In this document: one piece after another, positions 22,565 through 34,781 of the stretch
Numbering within the stretch: the stretch's first letter is position 1
How the letters are laid out: every line of letters starts with the position of its first letter
Origin: Dioscorea cayenensis subsp. rotundata
Taxonomy: Eukaryota > Streptophyta > Magnoliopsida > Dioscoreales > Dioscoreaceae
Direction of reading: 5' to 3'
Assembly: GCF_009730915.1 (NCBI RefSeq)
Contig: NC_052475.1
Coordinates: 29,015,016-29,079,015, forward strand
DNA length: 64,000 nt
The notes under the pieces: model-generated
What the model was told of the DNA's origin: nothing
Database searches by the model: none
Seen by the model: the letters and a program-made list of their open reading frames with translations, nothing else
Position numbers and translations under genes: made by a program

Positions 22565-25480
22565 ATGGCCGGGCAGAGAAACAATTATGGCAAAAGGTAC
22601 CATTCTCAGCCTGATTATACTGACAACAGCGGGAGCAAGAGAAGAAATCCTGGTGATGAGAGAGATCCCTTTGCTCCCTACGCCTGATGACACTGTATAC
22701 CGATATTTGTGCCCTGGAAAGAAGATAGGGAGTATCATTGGCAGGGAGGGGAAATTGTGAAAACAACTCAGGGCTGATACTCAAGCCAAGATCAGAATTG
22801 GCGAATCTACTCCAGGTTGTGATGAACGGGTTATAACAATTTACAGCTCAAGCAGGGAAACTAGTACCTTTGAGGACACTGGCGATGAAATTTGTCCCTG
22901 CACAAGATGCTCTCTTTAAAAGTACATGAGAAGCTTATCGCTGATGAATCCCTGAATGATGAATACATTGACACAGATGCACCTCAAGTCATGGTCCGTC
23001 TGCTTGTGCCATCTGATCAGATTGGTTGCATAATTGGGAAAGGTGGGCAAATTATTCAAAGTATTCGTGAGTGAAACTGGTGCTCAAGTTCAGTATTATG
23101 AAAAATGAGCATCTTCCTCCATGTGCCATTAATAATGATGAACTTCTCCAGGTACTGTTGTTCTTCTATTTTTGCTTTCTCTTTTGGGTTTTTTGCTATG
23201 AGAAACTGTATTTGCTCAACTATTCTTGTAGTGTCAATTTTTTTTTTCTCGGTTAGGAAAAACGGAAGTGTTTGTTTTCTATTGCCAGTATGGATTTTAT
23301 TACTCAAACATAGCATTTCTAGAGAACCTTGTGCCTTGTGCTATTCTTTGATGTAATAATATTATGCATCTCTACATTACATGAGCCAGGTGTTAAATTT
23401 GTATCTGTTTCTCATTGGCATTATCTGCTCGATCATGTGCATTGAATGTTGCATCTTATTATGGCCTATGATTTTGTATAGATTTCCGGGGAAGCGTCAT
23501 TAGTGAGGAAGGCTTTGTTTCAAGTTTCAACTCGTCTTCATGATAATCCATCTCGCTCCCAGCACCTCCTAGCTGGAAATTTGCCCAGCTCATTTCCTTC
23601 AGTTGCACAGTATGGGGTTCCAAATACTGGACCACCGGTCATTGGTATGGGTCCAGTGATGGGTCATTATGGAGGTTACAAGGGTGATGTGGCAGGAGAT
23701 TGGCCTTTTTACTCAGGTCCTCGGGATGAAAGTGCAGCGAGGGAATTTGGGCTGCGCTTGCTCTGCCCTTCTGTGAACATTGGAGCAGTCATTGGCAAAG
23801 GTGGTGCCATTATTAAGCAAATCAGGCAGGAATCTGGCGCAACAATTAAAGTGGACAGTTCCTCTGGTGAAGATGACTGCATTATCACAATTTCTGCGAA
23901 GGAGGTGTGGCTTTTTTTCCTTGTCCCATTATTGATATTCTATCTTTGTATTTTAAAACAAGGAATAAACATTCATATTTGGTGCCATGGTAGTTCTTTG
24001 AGGAGGCCATATCTCCAACTTTAGAAGCTGCATTGCGCTTGCAACCTAGATGCAGTGAGAAAACTGAGAGAGAATCTGGGGAATTTTCATTTACCACACG
24101 CCTGCTTTGTACCTACATCACGTATTGGCTGTCTGATTGGTAAAGGTGGGTCTATCATCTCTGAGATGAGGAGATCTACACGAGCCAACATCCGTATCCT
24201 TTCAAAGGAAAACCTTCCAAAAGTTGCTTCAGAAGATGATGAGATGGTTCAGGTGAATAAGTGTTTCAGTTTTTCGATTCTGATAGTTAAATACTTAAAT
24301 TTACATAAACATTTATATGTTCTGCATTTGTCTCTGGTAATATTTTTTTCAGATCAGTGGAGACCTTGAGCTTGCCAAAAAAATGCTCTTGTGCAAATAA
24401 CAATGCGGTTGAAAGCCAACTTTTTGAAAGGGAGGGTGCTTTTATCTGCATTTCCACCCTCGGCTCCTTACCATCTCATGGCAAGTGATGATGGGACAAA
24501 ATATGGGGGTAGGGATAGTAAGGCACATAGTCGTGGGTACTCTTCATATTCTGGTGGATATGGTTCTTCAGGTGACTTACCATCTGAAACTTATGGAGGA
24601 TATAGTGGTTCCCAGGTAGACTTCTCTTAGGATGCTGTTTTTATTTTTATTTTTTGTGGAAATGAGTTTTTATCTGCATATCTGCACTGTTTCCTTTGTT
24701 TTCTATGTTCATTTCCTTAAACCTTGTTATTTTATACTTTTTTGACCTGATATACTAGCTTGAGAATTTTTTTCTCACTGTGCTCTGTTTTTTCCCCCGC
24801 TTTCTAGGGCGGTAGTGGTGGTAATTATGGATCATATGGTGGGTACTCTGGTCGTTCTGGTAGCGCTGGGTAAGGCTTTTCTATCTTTATTGGTTCTTCC
24901 CAAATTTGTAGATCCTGCATTGCTTGATTCAAGATAAGTTAAAAACACATTAAGAAACATTTTTGCTAACCATCCTGACTTTTGTTTTTTTCTAATTTAT
25001 TGGAATGTCAGCATGGAAGGTAATTAAACAGATGCTCAATGTATTTTTTTGCCATGCATTTGTGAAACATAAACTCACAAAAATTCTAATTGTTCATTTC
25101 AATTAGCCAGGTTGTCATGCACTGTTCCTCTTCTTGCAAACAATAGAAATGTGGGGTCAGTTAGGTCAGTAAAAAGTTACAAACTCTCACATTATGACTG
25201 TAATAGAGTCATGAACTTCAAATGTTCAAAAACTTACTACTGAAGACGTCTCTCTCTAGCACCAATTCTTTTTTAGAACTATCTGAACTGTTAGTTTGCT
25301 TACCGTGCTGGATGTGTTATTTTCTTGTTCACATGCTTTACATAATATCCAAGCAACCTTTGTGTCCTTCATTAAGAAGTTGTAAATTATCTTGATCCTG
25401 ATTAATAGCTGTTCTTATCAGGTTGTCTGGCCCAAACCCCGTTTCTCATGGGAAACACCATGGTTATTAGGCTCTCAAAT
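22565..25480 (+). CDS. KH-domain RNA-binding protein (At5g15270-like), frames disturbed
   Basis: Coding exons: 22565-23151, 23482-23904, 23994-24252, 24353-24615, 24808-24869, 25432-25480, all GT-AG, with a leader exon around 21100-21233 and a 1.3-kb leader intron. The start reads MAGQRNNYGKRYHSQ and the end HGKHHGY-stop. Four KH modules carry the GxxG loop: LCPGKKIGSIIGREG, LLVPSDQIGCIIGKGG, LLCPSVNIGAVIGKGG and VPTSRIGCLIGKGG; a Gly/Ser/Tyr-rich tail follows. Such proteins bind RNA in the nucleus and act in mRNA processing. In this sequence exons 1, 3 and 4 change frame several times. Most shifts I resolved are one- or two-base changes in runs (for example GGGG for expected GGGGG, AAAA for AAA, CCC for CC); two are single added bases beside repeats. 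I therefore read a functional gene with consensus errors, though early decay is not excluded. Confidence 0.82.
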
Positions 25481-28400
25481 TTTTAGGGCCTGCAGGTAGA
25501 ATATTCCCCTATCTACTCTGACTTGATCCTTTTTAACAACTATGCTATCTTTTAACCAAGCCAGCCAACCTATCTCAGTCTTCTAATATGCCTATCTGTT
25601 TTTTTCTTTTTACCTTTTTCCCTGCCCTTCCTATCAAAAACAGCTGAGATGTATGAAGCCTGGAGCCACAGCTTGTATGAAGCCTCAAGCCTAAATTCCG
25701 AAGACCAGACGCACAGAGTTGAGATCCTCCCACCTTGGAAGCTTTCTAGAAGCACCAACACGAATGATTCCCCATCTGATTTATTGTTGCCTTTAGAGTT
25801 TATTTGTTTCACCAAGAACCAATTGTTGAAGCCATAGATTATGCTTGGAACCAGTTGTATTAATTTCATAGTTTAAATATTGCCTGTTCGTTTCAATACT
25901 CGCACTTTCCTTAATTGTCAAAGCTAAGTAGTTTATTTCACGTTGCAAGTGTCATCCCCCTTAAAGCTATTGGGAAAGATACCCTATGTGGCCAAGAGCT
26001 CTTCTTTTGGAAGACATTATATTGTTTGCAGAAGTCGTTTTTTTTTCAACCTGTTCTCTGAAGCAACTGATTGTTAAGCAACACTGGGTTTCTTTCTTTT
26101 ATTGTTTTGTTTGGATAATTTGGACATTTCAATGTTGTTGCATTGAGTTTCTGAATTTTAGCGTGTAGTTTATTTATGTGGATCTCATATATCTAAGCAG
26201 GCAACTTGCAATATTATGTTGTGCAGGGATTCTGAGGTTGTTTTTGCCATGATCCACACTTCAAAATAAATTTCTTTCATGCTTTGGTAGAACTTTTAAG
26301 AATAAGATAACAACTATGTATGTTACTTAGCATGACTTGCCATGTCAGCAATGGTTTCTAAGGGCTGTTTTTAGATGATTATTTTTTTGCTACCATTATA
26401 TGACATCACTAATCTTATGGTGATGGGTAAGGATGTTGAAGTAGCTCAATACATGACCATTCTTCTCGTTTCTGGCATTTTAGGTGAGCTGCAACTTCTA
26501 TTGAATTGGTTTTATATTTACTGCTTAGTACTGATGCATGGCTTGAGATATGTCATTTAACCTCGTGTATATGTTTTTCAGTACGATCATTTTGCAGGCT
26601 ATTAGCAGCATGTGTGTTTTTGCTTGAACCCGGTAAGAATTTCTATTCATGTGTTTCCATATATGTAGAGAAGGATTTTGTCTTCATAGTACTGTTTTGG
26701 TATTGTAGTTTTATCTTCACATTTGTCAGGTACATTTGCTGCACTTCATTTGTTTTGCTCTACTACTATAAGTCACTTGATAAAAGCTAGCAATTGTCTG
26801 GTTGTAATTTGCAATCTCAGTTGTTTATTTTGAGATGTAGATCAGTTAATGAGAACAGGAAGGCCCTGGCGTAATGAAGAAAGAGGTGCTGATTTGGACC
26901 CTCTTGGTGTGTTCTACATGTTCTATCATGCCTCTCTATTTTGAGGTTCAAGGCTCTTTTTTAATCTTGTTACCAGTGATTTTTTTAATATGTAATTATT
27001 TAAAAATGGTTTAATTGCCGTACAGGTTTGTGAAATTGTGTACTTTTTGTTTTTTTTTATTTTTTGCAATATTTATAGGTACAATTAAGCTCTCATATTT
27101 AGTCAAGTTGGATCATTCTAGTCCTCGGCGTAGATTGCAAAGTGTTATGTCAAAAAAATATTGCAAGTACTAAAAAGACAAAAGATGCAATTGATCATGG
27201 ACTGCATGACAATTAAACCTTTAAAAAATCCAGTTTCCAAATATATGACAATGGTGTGTATTGTTTTTGGTATGCCGGAGACCGCTTTGCGGATCCATGT
27301 TGTGTCCAGCTATGAAATACTTATTTGATGTATGATTGAATTGTTGTCTGTTGCTGTGAGATTATGTAGGTGTGCTTTTTAAGGGAGCAACAAGATTTCT
27401 AAGCCAATGAGGGCATGCTCTCTATGGTCATACCCCAGATTTTTTATATAATGTAATAATGTACGCAATTATTATGTGTCACAGTTGTGTTTTTGTGGCT
27501 GCTTTTGTGGCATTATTGCTTCTTTAGGTTTTTCTTTGTCATGTTCCTGAACATGTAAAAATTGATGCATCTCTTTCCCGTTTGGGTTTATCATGTTTTG
27601 ATCTGTGTGTTTATGGTGTTCTTTGAACAAGGATAATATTTTCTGATGTCTTCTCTGGGCATGATTTTTTCTTGTTCCTGAATTGGCAAAGCTAAATTCA
27701 GATCGTGTTGTTGACTGAACCTTTTGTTGTATTTTATTGTAAAAACTTTATTTTTACCAACAAATTTTTAAAATGAATAATAACCATTATAATTTATTTG
27801 GGAATTATCAAACAATTATTCTTGCAAGTTTACGCAAATGAGATGGTAATAAATTTTAGATGGAAAGCTTTTATTTGAAGTGGATCAAATTTTGAAGTAG
27901 GTGTTTATTTGAAGTAGATTAAATTTTTGAGAGTAATAATATCACAATAAAAAAATTAACTAATTAAAACATTTGAAAATTTGGTGGGATAAAAGGTGAA
28001 ATGTTGCAATAAATATAGGTATTCTCTCGAGTCTTGGGACATTTGAATTTTATGTTTTCATGGAAAATAACATAAATAACTCAAAAAAAAAAAAATTAAC
28101 ACCGGAATGTTTAAGTTTATTTCACAAAATTAAAAATTTAAATAAAGCAATTAGTAATTTTAGACAGGTGTGAATGCGAAAAACAATTTCCCTTATTTTT
28201 ATAATTTATTAAATATCTTCTTATCGGATCCTTTCTTCAAAAGAAAATAAATCGAACCCTGATCCGCTGGAGCGTCTCCTTCCTCTCCTTCTGGTTTTCC
28301 TTCAAAACCCGCGTCTTTGGCAGGAGCTCCAACGGAGGCCATTATCCGTTTCCTTGATTCTCCATGCCATGCAACTCCACCGGGTATACACGACCTCGCT

Positions 28401-28686
28401 TTCCCTTCTGAAGATTGCCTCCTTGGATGCTTTGATGCGTTGATTTTCATTAATTTTGTTGTTCTTCATAAAGAGCGCATCATGCTTTTTTAACCATTTG
28501 TATTGCTTGAAATCAATGGTTTTCAGTGTTAAGAATTGTTCTCCATGTCATACGCTCATGGAGTACTTATACTTTCTCTCTCTCTCTTCTGGGGATTATT
28601 TTTCTACTGCTTGATGCGATGCTCTGATGTTCATGTCTTGGCTTGTGATCCTTTTTATAGATTCATGTTCATCGTGATAAAAAGCC
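25481..28686. other. KH gene 3' flank and PPR gene upstream region
   Basis: 25481-27700 is T-rich and could hold 3' UTR; I see no further conserved exon. 27720-28190 is very AT-rich. 28255-28440 is CT-rich and GC-richer and is probably the leader of the PPR gene; an intron may lie between it and the ATG at 28687. Short open frames here have no family motifs. Confidence 0.5.
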
Positions 28687-31600
28687 ATGTTTTTGAAGAT
28701 TAGGAAGTGTGTCCCATGTCTAAGATTTCTTTATTTTTGTGGAAAGCCATTCATTTCTTCAATTCGTCAAAAATTCTAACTTCTGTTGAGGAATCTGGAT
28801 CCAATTTAGCATCTGATTTTCAGCCAGAATCATATCTTGGAGTAGGGAAAGACTGTTTTTCCAAGTGCTCTTACATGTGGGAGAAGAAAAGCTGCCACCT
28901 TGACGGAAAAATTCATCCTTGCAGGACCTCCTTCTGATGTCTCTAGACTTGTTCCCGAGACTATCCGCCGGTTCTGGAGAGTGTCGGCCTTGAAACCCGA
29001 AGATTTTCTTGAAATATTGCTGAGTTGTGGGCCAGAGATGAATTTGAGAAAAAGTGGATTTCTTTATGGAAGTTGTTTGGCTGGGCTGCTAGGCAGGGTG
29101 AGGGTTTTCATCATCTTCCAAGGTCTTTATGAGATTATGCTTTCAATGCTTATTCAAGAACAGATGTATGATGAAGCGGAGTCATTGCTTTCTGTCTGAT
29201 GATACCCGGGGAGTTGTCTCTGGAGCTGGTGAGATGTTTAGTGCAGTCATTCAAGGTTATGCTAATGCTTCAAGGATGGATGATTCAATTGGATTGTATG
29301 ATAATGCTAGAAATCAAGGCTTAGTACCATCCGTTTCCTGTTTCAAGGCTCTCCTTAATGCTTTGATTAGGAATAAGAATGCCGAGTTTGCTGTAAGAGT
29401 TTATATGGATATGATAGATGTTGGGCATGGATTAAGTTCAGAAGAACATATTCTTGATTTTGTCGTTAGAGAATTGGCTAAGAGAGGTGAGATGCTCAGT
29501 GCTGTAAACATGCTTAGGAGAGTAAAGATGTTTGGAATCAAAGCCAGTCTTGCAGTTCTCTCAGAAATTGCTGAAGGTTACTGCAAGAAGAAAGATTATG
29601 AAGATATGCTTAAGTTTATGAAGGAATGGGAAGTCATCCCCAAAACTCATAGTTGTAATAAAATAACTTCTGCTCTGTGTAGGAATTTAGCTTCTGAAGA
29701 AGCTTGGTCCTATGTGCAGAAGATGGAGGTTTTAGGTTTTGATCCGGATGCTGTAACATTTGGAATTCTTATTGTTCAAAGTTGCATTGAAGGAAAACTG
29801 AAAAGTGGCTTCCTTTTTTTGGCTGAATGTTTCTCTAGAAAAATAAAGCCTGATGTTTCATGCTTATAATGCATTAATCAGTGGGGTTTTTAAGGAGGGG
29901 ATGGGTCAGCATGCAAAAAGTTATTTATGAGGACATGATCGAGAAGGATTTAAAAGCCAGATTTAGCAACTTTTCAGGATTCTGTTGGCAGGCTACTGTC
30001 TGTGTAGACAATTTGATGAAGTTAAAGAGGTTACTCAGTAAGATGGTGGATTGTGGTATGATTTCTCTGGCTTTCACTGAGGATGCTCTCTCGAAAGCCT
30101 TTATGTTGTTGGGTCTTGATCACTTGGGTGTGAAAGTGAAGCGGGATAATTATGCCGGGCTTTTTGAAAGCTGAATTCTTCGACTCTCTTGGTAATGGTC
30201 TATACTTAGAGACTGATCTTGATGAATATGAACGGATCTTAGATGATATATTGAATAATGAGATTATCCCCAAACTTGATTCCCATTTACTAAAGTATTG
30301 TCTGGAAGGTGATATAGGAAGTGCACTCAGAGTGATGAATAAAGTGGTTCAGTGGGGCCATGCCGTCTCTTTGTCTACATTCTTCACATTACTGAAAGGC
30401 TTATGTGAATCTCTGAATCACATAAAAGAAGTAATTAGTTTATTGGATGAAATGCCTGAATTATATAACCAATTAGATAAAAGGCACTCTGATTTTTCTT
30501 ATTCAAAGTTTAAGCAAGAACTGGATGACAATGCATGAAGTTGATGGTTGATGAGATGCTCAAAAAGGAAATGCTGGTTGAGAGCAGTACTTATACAGCT
30601 CTGATTATGGGATTCTGCAAAGAAGACAATGTTGGAGGACTTAAAGAATGCTTGGAAGTTGCAAAAGTTGTTGCTTAGCTGCCAGCTCTTGGGGAGATAA
30701 AGGTTCTTATCAGTTGTCTGTGCAAGTGGAGTATGATCAAGGAAGTGCTAGACCTTTTTGATATTCTCGCTCCAAGGAACTGCCACTTGTTCTTCAATAT
30801 TTGCAATGACATTCTAAGGGAGTTGTGTGTGGGGAATTTTACAATCATCGGATGCTTATTGCTGAGGAGCTTCTTCAGAGGGGCTTTATTTTTGGATCAT
30901 GAAGCCTATGTAAAACATAATCAAAGGTTTTATAAAGGGAGCAGAAATTTGCTGAAGCATTAGGGATTGTTGATATTGTACTTGGGAAGAACTATGCTTC
31001 TATCAGAAAGTTCATATCAATTATTTGTACCTTTGTTGATCCGGTTTAACCGAGTTGAGGAGGTAATTAATCTAAAGCAAGCAATGTTAAACAGGCAACC
31101 AGAAACTGCTAAATTTCTTTATGGCCCCATTTTGAATCATTTATTCAAATTAGCGAGGATTGATGAGGCGACAGTTCAGTTGCGACAAGTGCTTGCTGCT
31201 AAGGTATATCCAGATGACAAGACCCCTTAACACCTTGTTGCAGGATATTGTGAAGGAAACAATTTTGGGAAAGGCATGTGAGATACTACCTATAATTTTC
31301 AGGCATCACTCTGCTCTTTCCCTTTGCTAGCTTTTTCGTTGTCTAGTTCAGCCAATTTTGTGCACATGATCTACTATCTAGTGCCTTTAAACTTAGAAAG
31401 ATGATTGATCAGGGAGGAGGGATTCAACCTCTCATCTTATATAATATCTTGATTTATTATTTGTTTCAATCGGGATGCAGTTTGCATGTCGAGATTTTGT
31501 TAAATGAAATGCAAACAACTCATGTATCTCCGGATCAAGTTACTTATGATTTCATAAGCGGCTTTTTCTAGGTGTGGAAATTTCTCAAAATCTGTGGAGG

Positions 31601-32397
31601 TACTTCATACAATGGTTTCCAAGGGTTTGAGACCAAGCAACCGTAGCCTACGAAAAGTAGTTTGTTGCCTTTGCAATAGCAGCAGACTTGATGAAGCTTT
31701 AGCACTGAGCACGGTGATGGAACATAGAAGGTGGAAGTACGGTTCAGTCATCCAAAATGCAATTGTTGGAGGCCTTCTTTCATCTCGGACAACATAAAAG
31801 AAGCTGAACTCTTCTTGAATAGAATTGAAGAAAAGGATCTGATTCTCAAGACCACCGACTATGATCTTCTGATTAAACAATTTTGCAAACATGGGAGCAT
31901 GAAAAGGGCTGTGGAATTGTTGAATGTGATGCTAAAGAAGGGCAAGCATCCTAATGAAACTAGTTATAATTCAGTCATCTGTGTTCTATGATGCTTCTAA
32001 ATCATTTGATCTCGCCCTCGACTTCTATTCAGAGATGCAGCACAAGAACCTTAAGCCATATATGGAAACATGTGATAGACTCATCTATGGCCTTTGTAGC
32101 AATGGGAGAACTGATGAAGCCAACACAGTCCTTGAAACACTGCCGTGCTGTGGTTTGATTCCCACCAGTCATATGTACAAGTACATAATCGATAGATACT
32201 GTGCAGAAAATAATCTGGACAAAGCATCAAAACTATTACATGAGATGCAGCAAAATGGATGTTCACCCAATTTTGAGACTCAATGGACTTTAATAAGCAG
32301 TTTAAGCAATAACACTAGAAAGGAAAGAAGTAAAGTTGGTGAGGGATTCTTGTCTCGTCTTCTCTCTGACAGAAGCCCTTTCTCGAACGCTTTTTAA
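28687..32397 (+). CDS. Pentatricopeptide repeat protein (At5g15280-like), frames disturbed
   Basis: The ATG at 28687 opens MFLKIRKCVPCLRFLYF, a basic, hydroxyl-rich start typical of organelle targeting. Family text then runs to a stop at 32397, about 1,200 codons with no visible intron, close to the size of At5g15280. Recognisable blocks include TEKFILAGPPSDVSRLVPE (about 28902), LVPSVSCFKALLNALIRN, GFDPDAVTFGILIVQSCIEG, EFFDSLGNGLYLETDLDEY (about 30170), VSLSTFFTLLKGLCES and GLIPTSHMYKYIIDRYCAE (about 32155). The 35-residue motif spacing is P-type PPR, without an obvious E/DYW tail. Such proteins bind organellar RNA. The reading frame is broken into at least ten pieces; the shifts I checked (AAAA for AAA before GCTGCC, extra A in GAGAAAAAGTGG, extra T in GGTCTTTATG) are homopolymer changes. 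Confidence 0.82.
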
Positions 32398-33544
32398 ATA
32401 TGCATCACCGTCATTGTAACTCTCCTAGTGACAGTGGCAACATCTTGGTTTCAGTTTTTGTTTCAGAATCAGTACTTGCTTGCTGAAGTTGAGATACGGT
32501 AAACTATTTTCTTTAATGCTTTATTTATTGAAGTATATATATGCACCATCTATTAATTTATGCATGAAGAGTCTTGTATATATCTCTTGAACTTGTCCTG
32601 CTTGAAGTATATATGACCTTGAGATTTACCAAATATTGTGTGGTATCATTAGCATCTTCCATTTGACCAAACCTAGCCAAAGCTTGAATATCCTTTTGTT
32701 TATGACAGAAATTAATTCAAGAATGTTATCCAAAGTGCAAGAGAGCTAAGGATTTTAGAATCAATTCTTCCAAAGTACAATGCATATCATGAGGAAAGTT
32801 GGTCTTGAAAGTAAAACCTGACACTATACTCGATGAGAGGTATGAACTAATTACTCAGTAAATAATGCAGTGATTTGCTGGAACAATGAAGTTCAATATG
32901 ATCATTGTTAACAGGAAATTTTGGATTGCAACTAGATTCAAGTATTGTTTAGTGAAGCTCTCCTGCAAGAAAAGTTCTCTTTGCAACAATTTACCAGGTG
33001 TTTTTTTAAGCTGGTTACTAGTTACTACAAACAACAATCATCGAAACTTGCATAATTTATCTGCAAAAAAAAAGAAATTTCACTTCAGATTACTGTTTTG
33101 GATCTTGGAGCTAAACCATCACACTGCATTACTGCTGCAATCTCCTGCTTTCCTTTCATTTTTGTTTCAATCAACTCCCACCCATGTGTATCTGTGTATC
33201 TACAAACTCTTTCGAGAGATGTATATATATATATATGTATATTTTTGAAGCTTGATGATTTTCTGTAAGTTTTTAAAGCCATTGCAATATGTGTAACTTT
33301 CTCATGTTTAATTATTCTTCTCAAACTTTCTTATAAACTATTTGCTTGTGTCAGGGATGGTAAAATTCTGATCAAGGAATCACTTCCTAACTCCGGTTGA
33401 TTATATACTATTATCAATCATCAATTATTAGTTAGTTTCAAAATAATTTACGAGATAGTTAAGTATAAGTGATGTAGGTGATTTTTAGATAAATTAATTT
33501 TAAAATGTGATCATATCTTTATTTAAATAAAAGAGATAATAATT
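32398..33544. other. PPR 3' flank
   Basis: AT-rich DNA without a supportable gene. A TA-rich microsatellite lies near 33221-33242. Open frames around 32886-33324 are short and without motifs. Confidence 0.5.
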
Positions 33545-33618
33545 TGGCCCATGCAGGTCTCGAACCTGCGACCTTCGCGTTATTAGCACGACGCTCTAAC
33601 CAACTGAGCTAATAGGCC
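33545..33618 (-). tRNA. tRNA-Ile (anticodon AAT), nuclear type
   Basis: A 74-nt minus-strand cloverleaf: acceptor GGCCTAT pairs with ATGGGCC (one T-G pair), A-box AGCTCAGTTGGTTAGAGC, anticodon loop CTAATAA with AAT (inosine-modified in the mature tRNA), B-box GGTTCGAGACC, discriminator A. There is no intron and no encoded CCA. Confidence 0.96.
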
Positions 33619-33819
33619 AACTTGCTAAGTGCTATGTTAGTAATATATCAATATAAATAATTTAGTTTTATATTTCCATAATAAACAATTTCTCAATTAT
33701 GAGTGGAATACGTTTGGCGCCAGAGTCTCCCTTATCCAGTGACAAGAGCCTCTCTGCCATCACAAGCACAAAATGGCTGCCACATTTCAATCTTAAGCTA
33801 CCACCTTCTTCTCCATCTC

Positions 33820-34662
33820 ATGGCAATGGTGAAATCAACTATGACCTTCTCCATGCCCAGGCCATGCCTCCCCACTCCTACTCTTCATTCATCTAAAGTT
33901 AAGATCCCCTATCAAACTCCTAACAGTAACAATTCAAAGCTTTGTACTGATCTACACTTCTCTTCATTCCTTGCAGCCAAAGACTTATCAGCGTCCCAAG
34001 TGGAGCATCAGCAACGGAAGAGCCTCCTCATTCAAAGTGAAGGCTTTGCCTGATTTGACTCTCATGGCTGTCATGGTAGAGCATGCTTTTCTCCAGAGAG
34101 ATTTCTACGTTCATAAGACTGTGTGGCATCTCAGTGATGAGGCTATCAAGAACATCTGTTAGTCCAAACATTCTCCTCTTCCTTTCTGTTCTTCTATCTT
34201 ATTATTCTCTTGTTTTTATTCCTTTTATTGAAGTTTGAATCCATGAAAATTTTAGACACCATTTATATAATGTTCACTGTCTGGGGTTGCTGCTTCTTTG
34301 GATCCACTAAAGTAAGCAAACATCATTCAATTTTTGATTGGTTTTGGTTTTTTACTTCTTTTTTTTTCTTTTGGTATTTAATTATCCCAGTAATGATGTA
34401 CAGGACCCATTTTATGATGGAGAACAGTACAGGAAAGACGGAGGAGATGGAACGGTGCATTGGTACTATGAAAAGGTATATGATATTGTATTCATTTCAT
34501 CTGAATTTGGTTTTCAAGTTTATAACAATTCATGGTTTGTTGGATTGACAGCAAGAAGATATAGAGGAAACTGCCAGAGCAGAGCTATGGAGAGAGGAAC
34601 TTATCGAAGAAATCGAGAAGAAAGTTGGCAGTTTGAGAGAGCTAGAAGAGGCTACCAAGTAG
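33820..34662 (+). CDS. PNSB4: Probable chloroplast NDH subcomplex B subunit 4 (NDF6-like), 4 exons
   Basis: Exons: 33820-34157, 34256-34311, 34404-34475, 34552-34662, joined in phase with GT-AG borders. Conserved text: LPDLTLMAVMVEHAFLQRDF and KTVWHLSDEAIKNI (exon 1), one membrane segment YTIYIMFTVWGCCFFGSTK (exon 2), DPFYDGEQYRKDGGDGT (exon 3), and an acidic helical tail with AELWREELIEEIEKKVG (exon 4). The proposed start MAMVKSTMTFSMPRPC looks like a transit peptide. Length is about 190 residues. The single membrane span, plant-only look and plastid leader fit PnsB4/NDF6, a thylakoid subunit needed for the NDH complex in cyclic electron flow. I recall this family from memory only. Between the leader and QPKTYQRPKWS the frame moves by one, from a run-length change or an unseen small intron ending at TTGCAG. 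Confidence 0.62.
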
Positions 34663-34781
34663 TAAGAACTTGTATGAAAATAATCCATTGTCTGTAAAAG
34701 AAAAATAATGATAGCTTACTTTATTGCAATTTGAAAGAAATACAAGTAATGAAGTACATTAGAATAAGAATGAGAAATTCT

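Noticed and set aside
28199-28450. Minus-strand 83-codon frame upstream of the PPR gene
   Set aside because: Better explained as CT-rich leader of the PPR gene; no motif and no codon support.
28687-32397. Calling the PPR locus a set of several small genes
   Set aside because: All pieces continue one PPR protein in order; the breaks are mostly run-length shifts.
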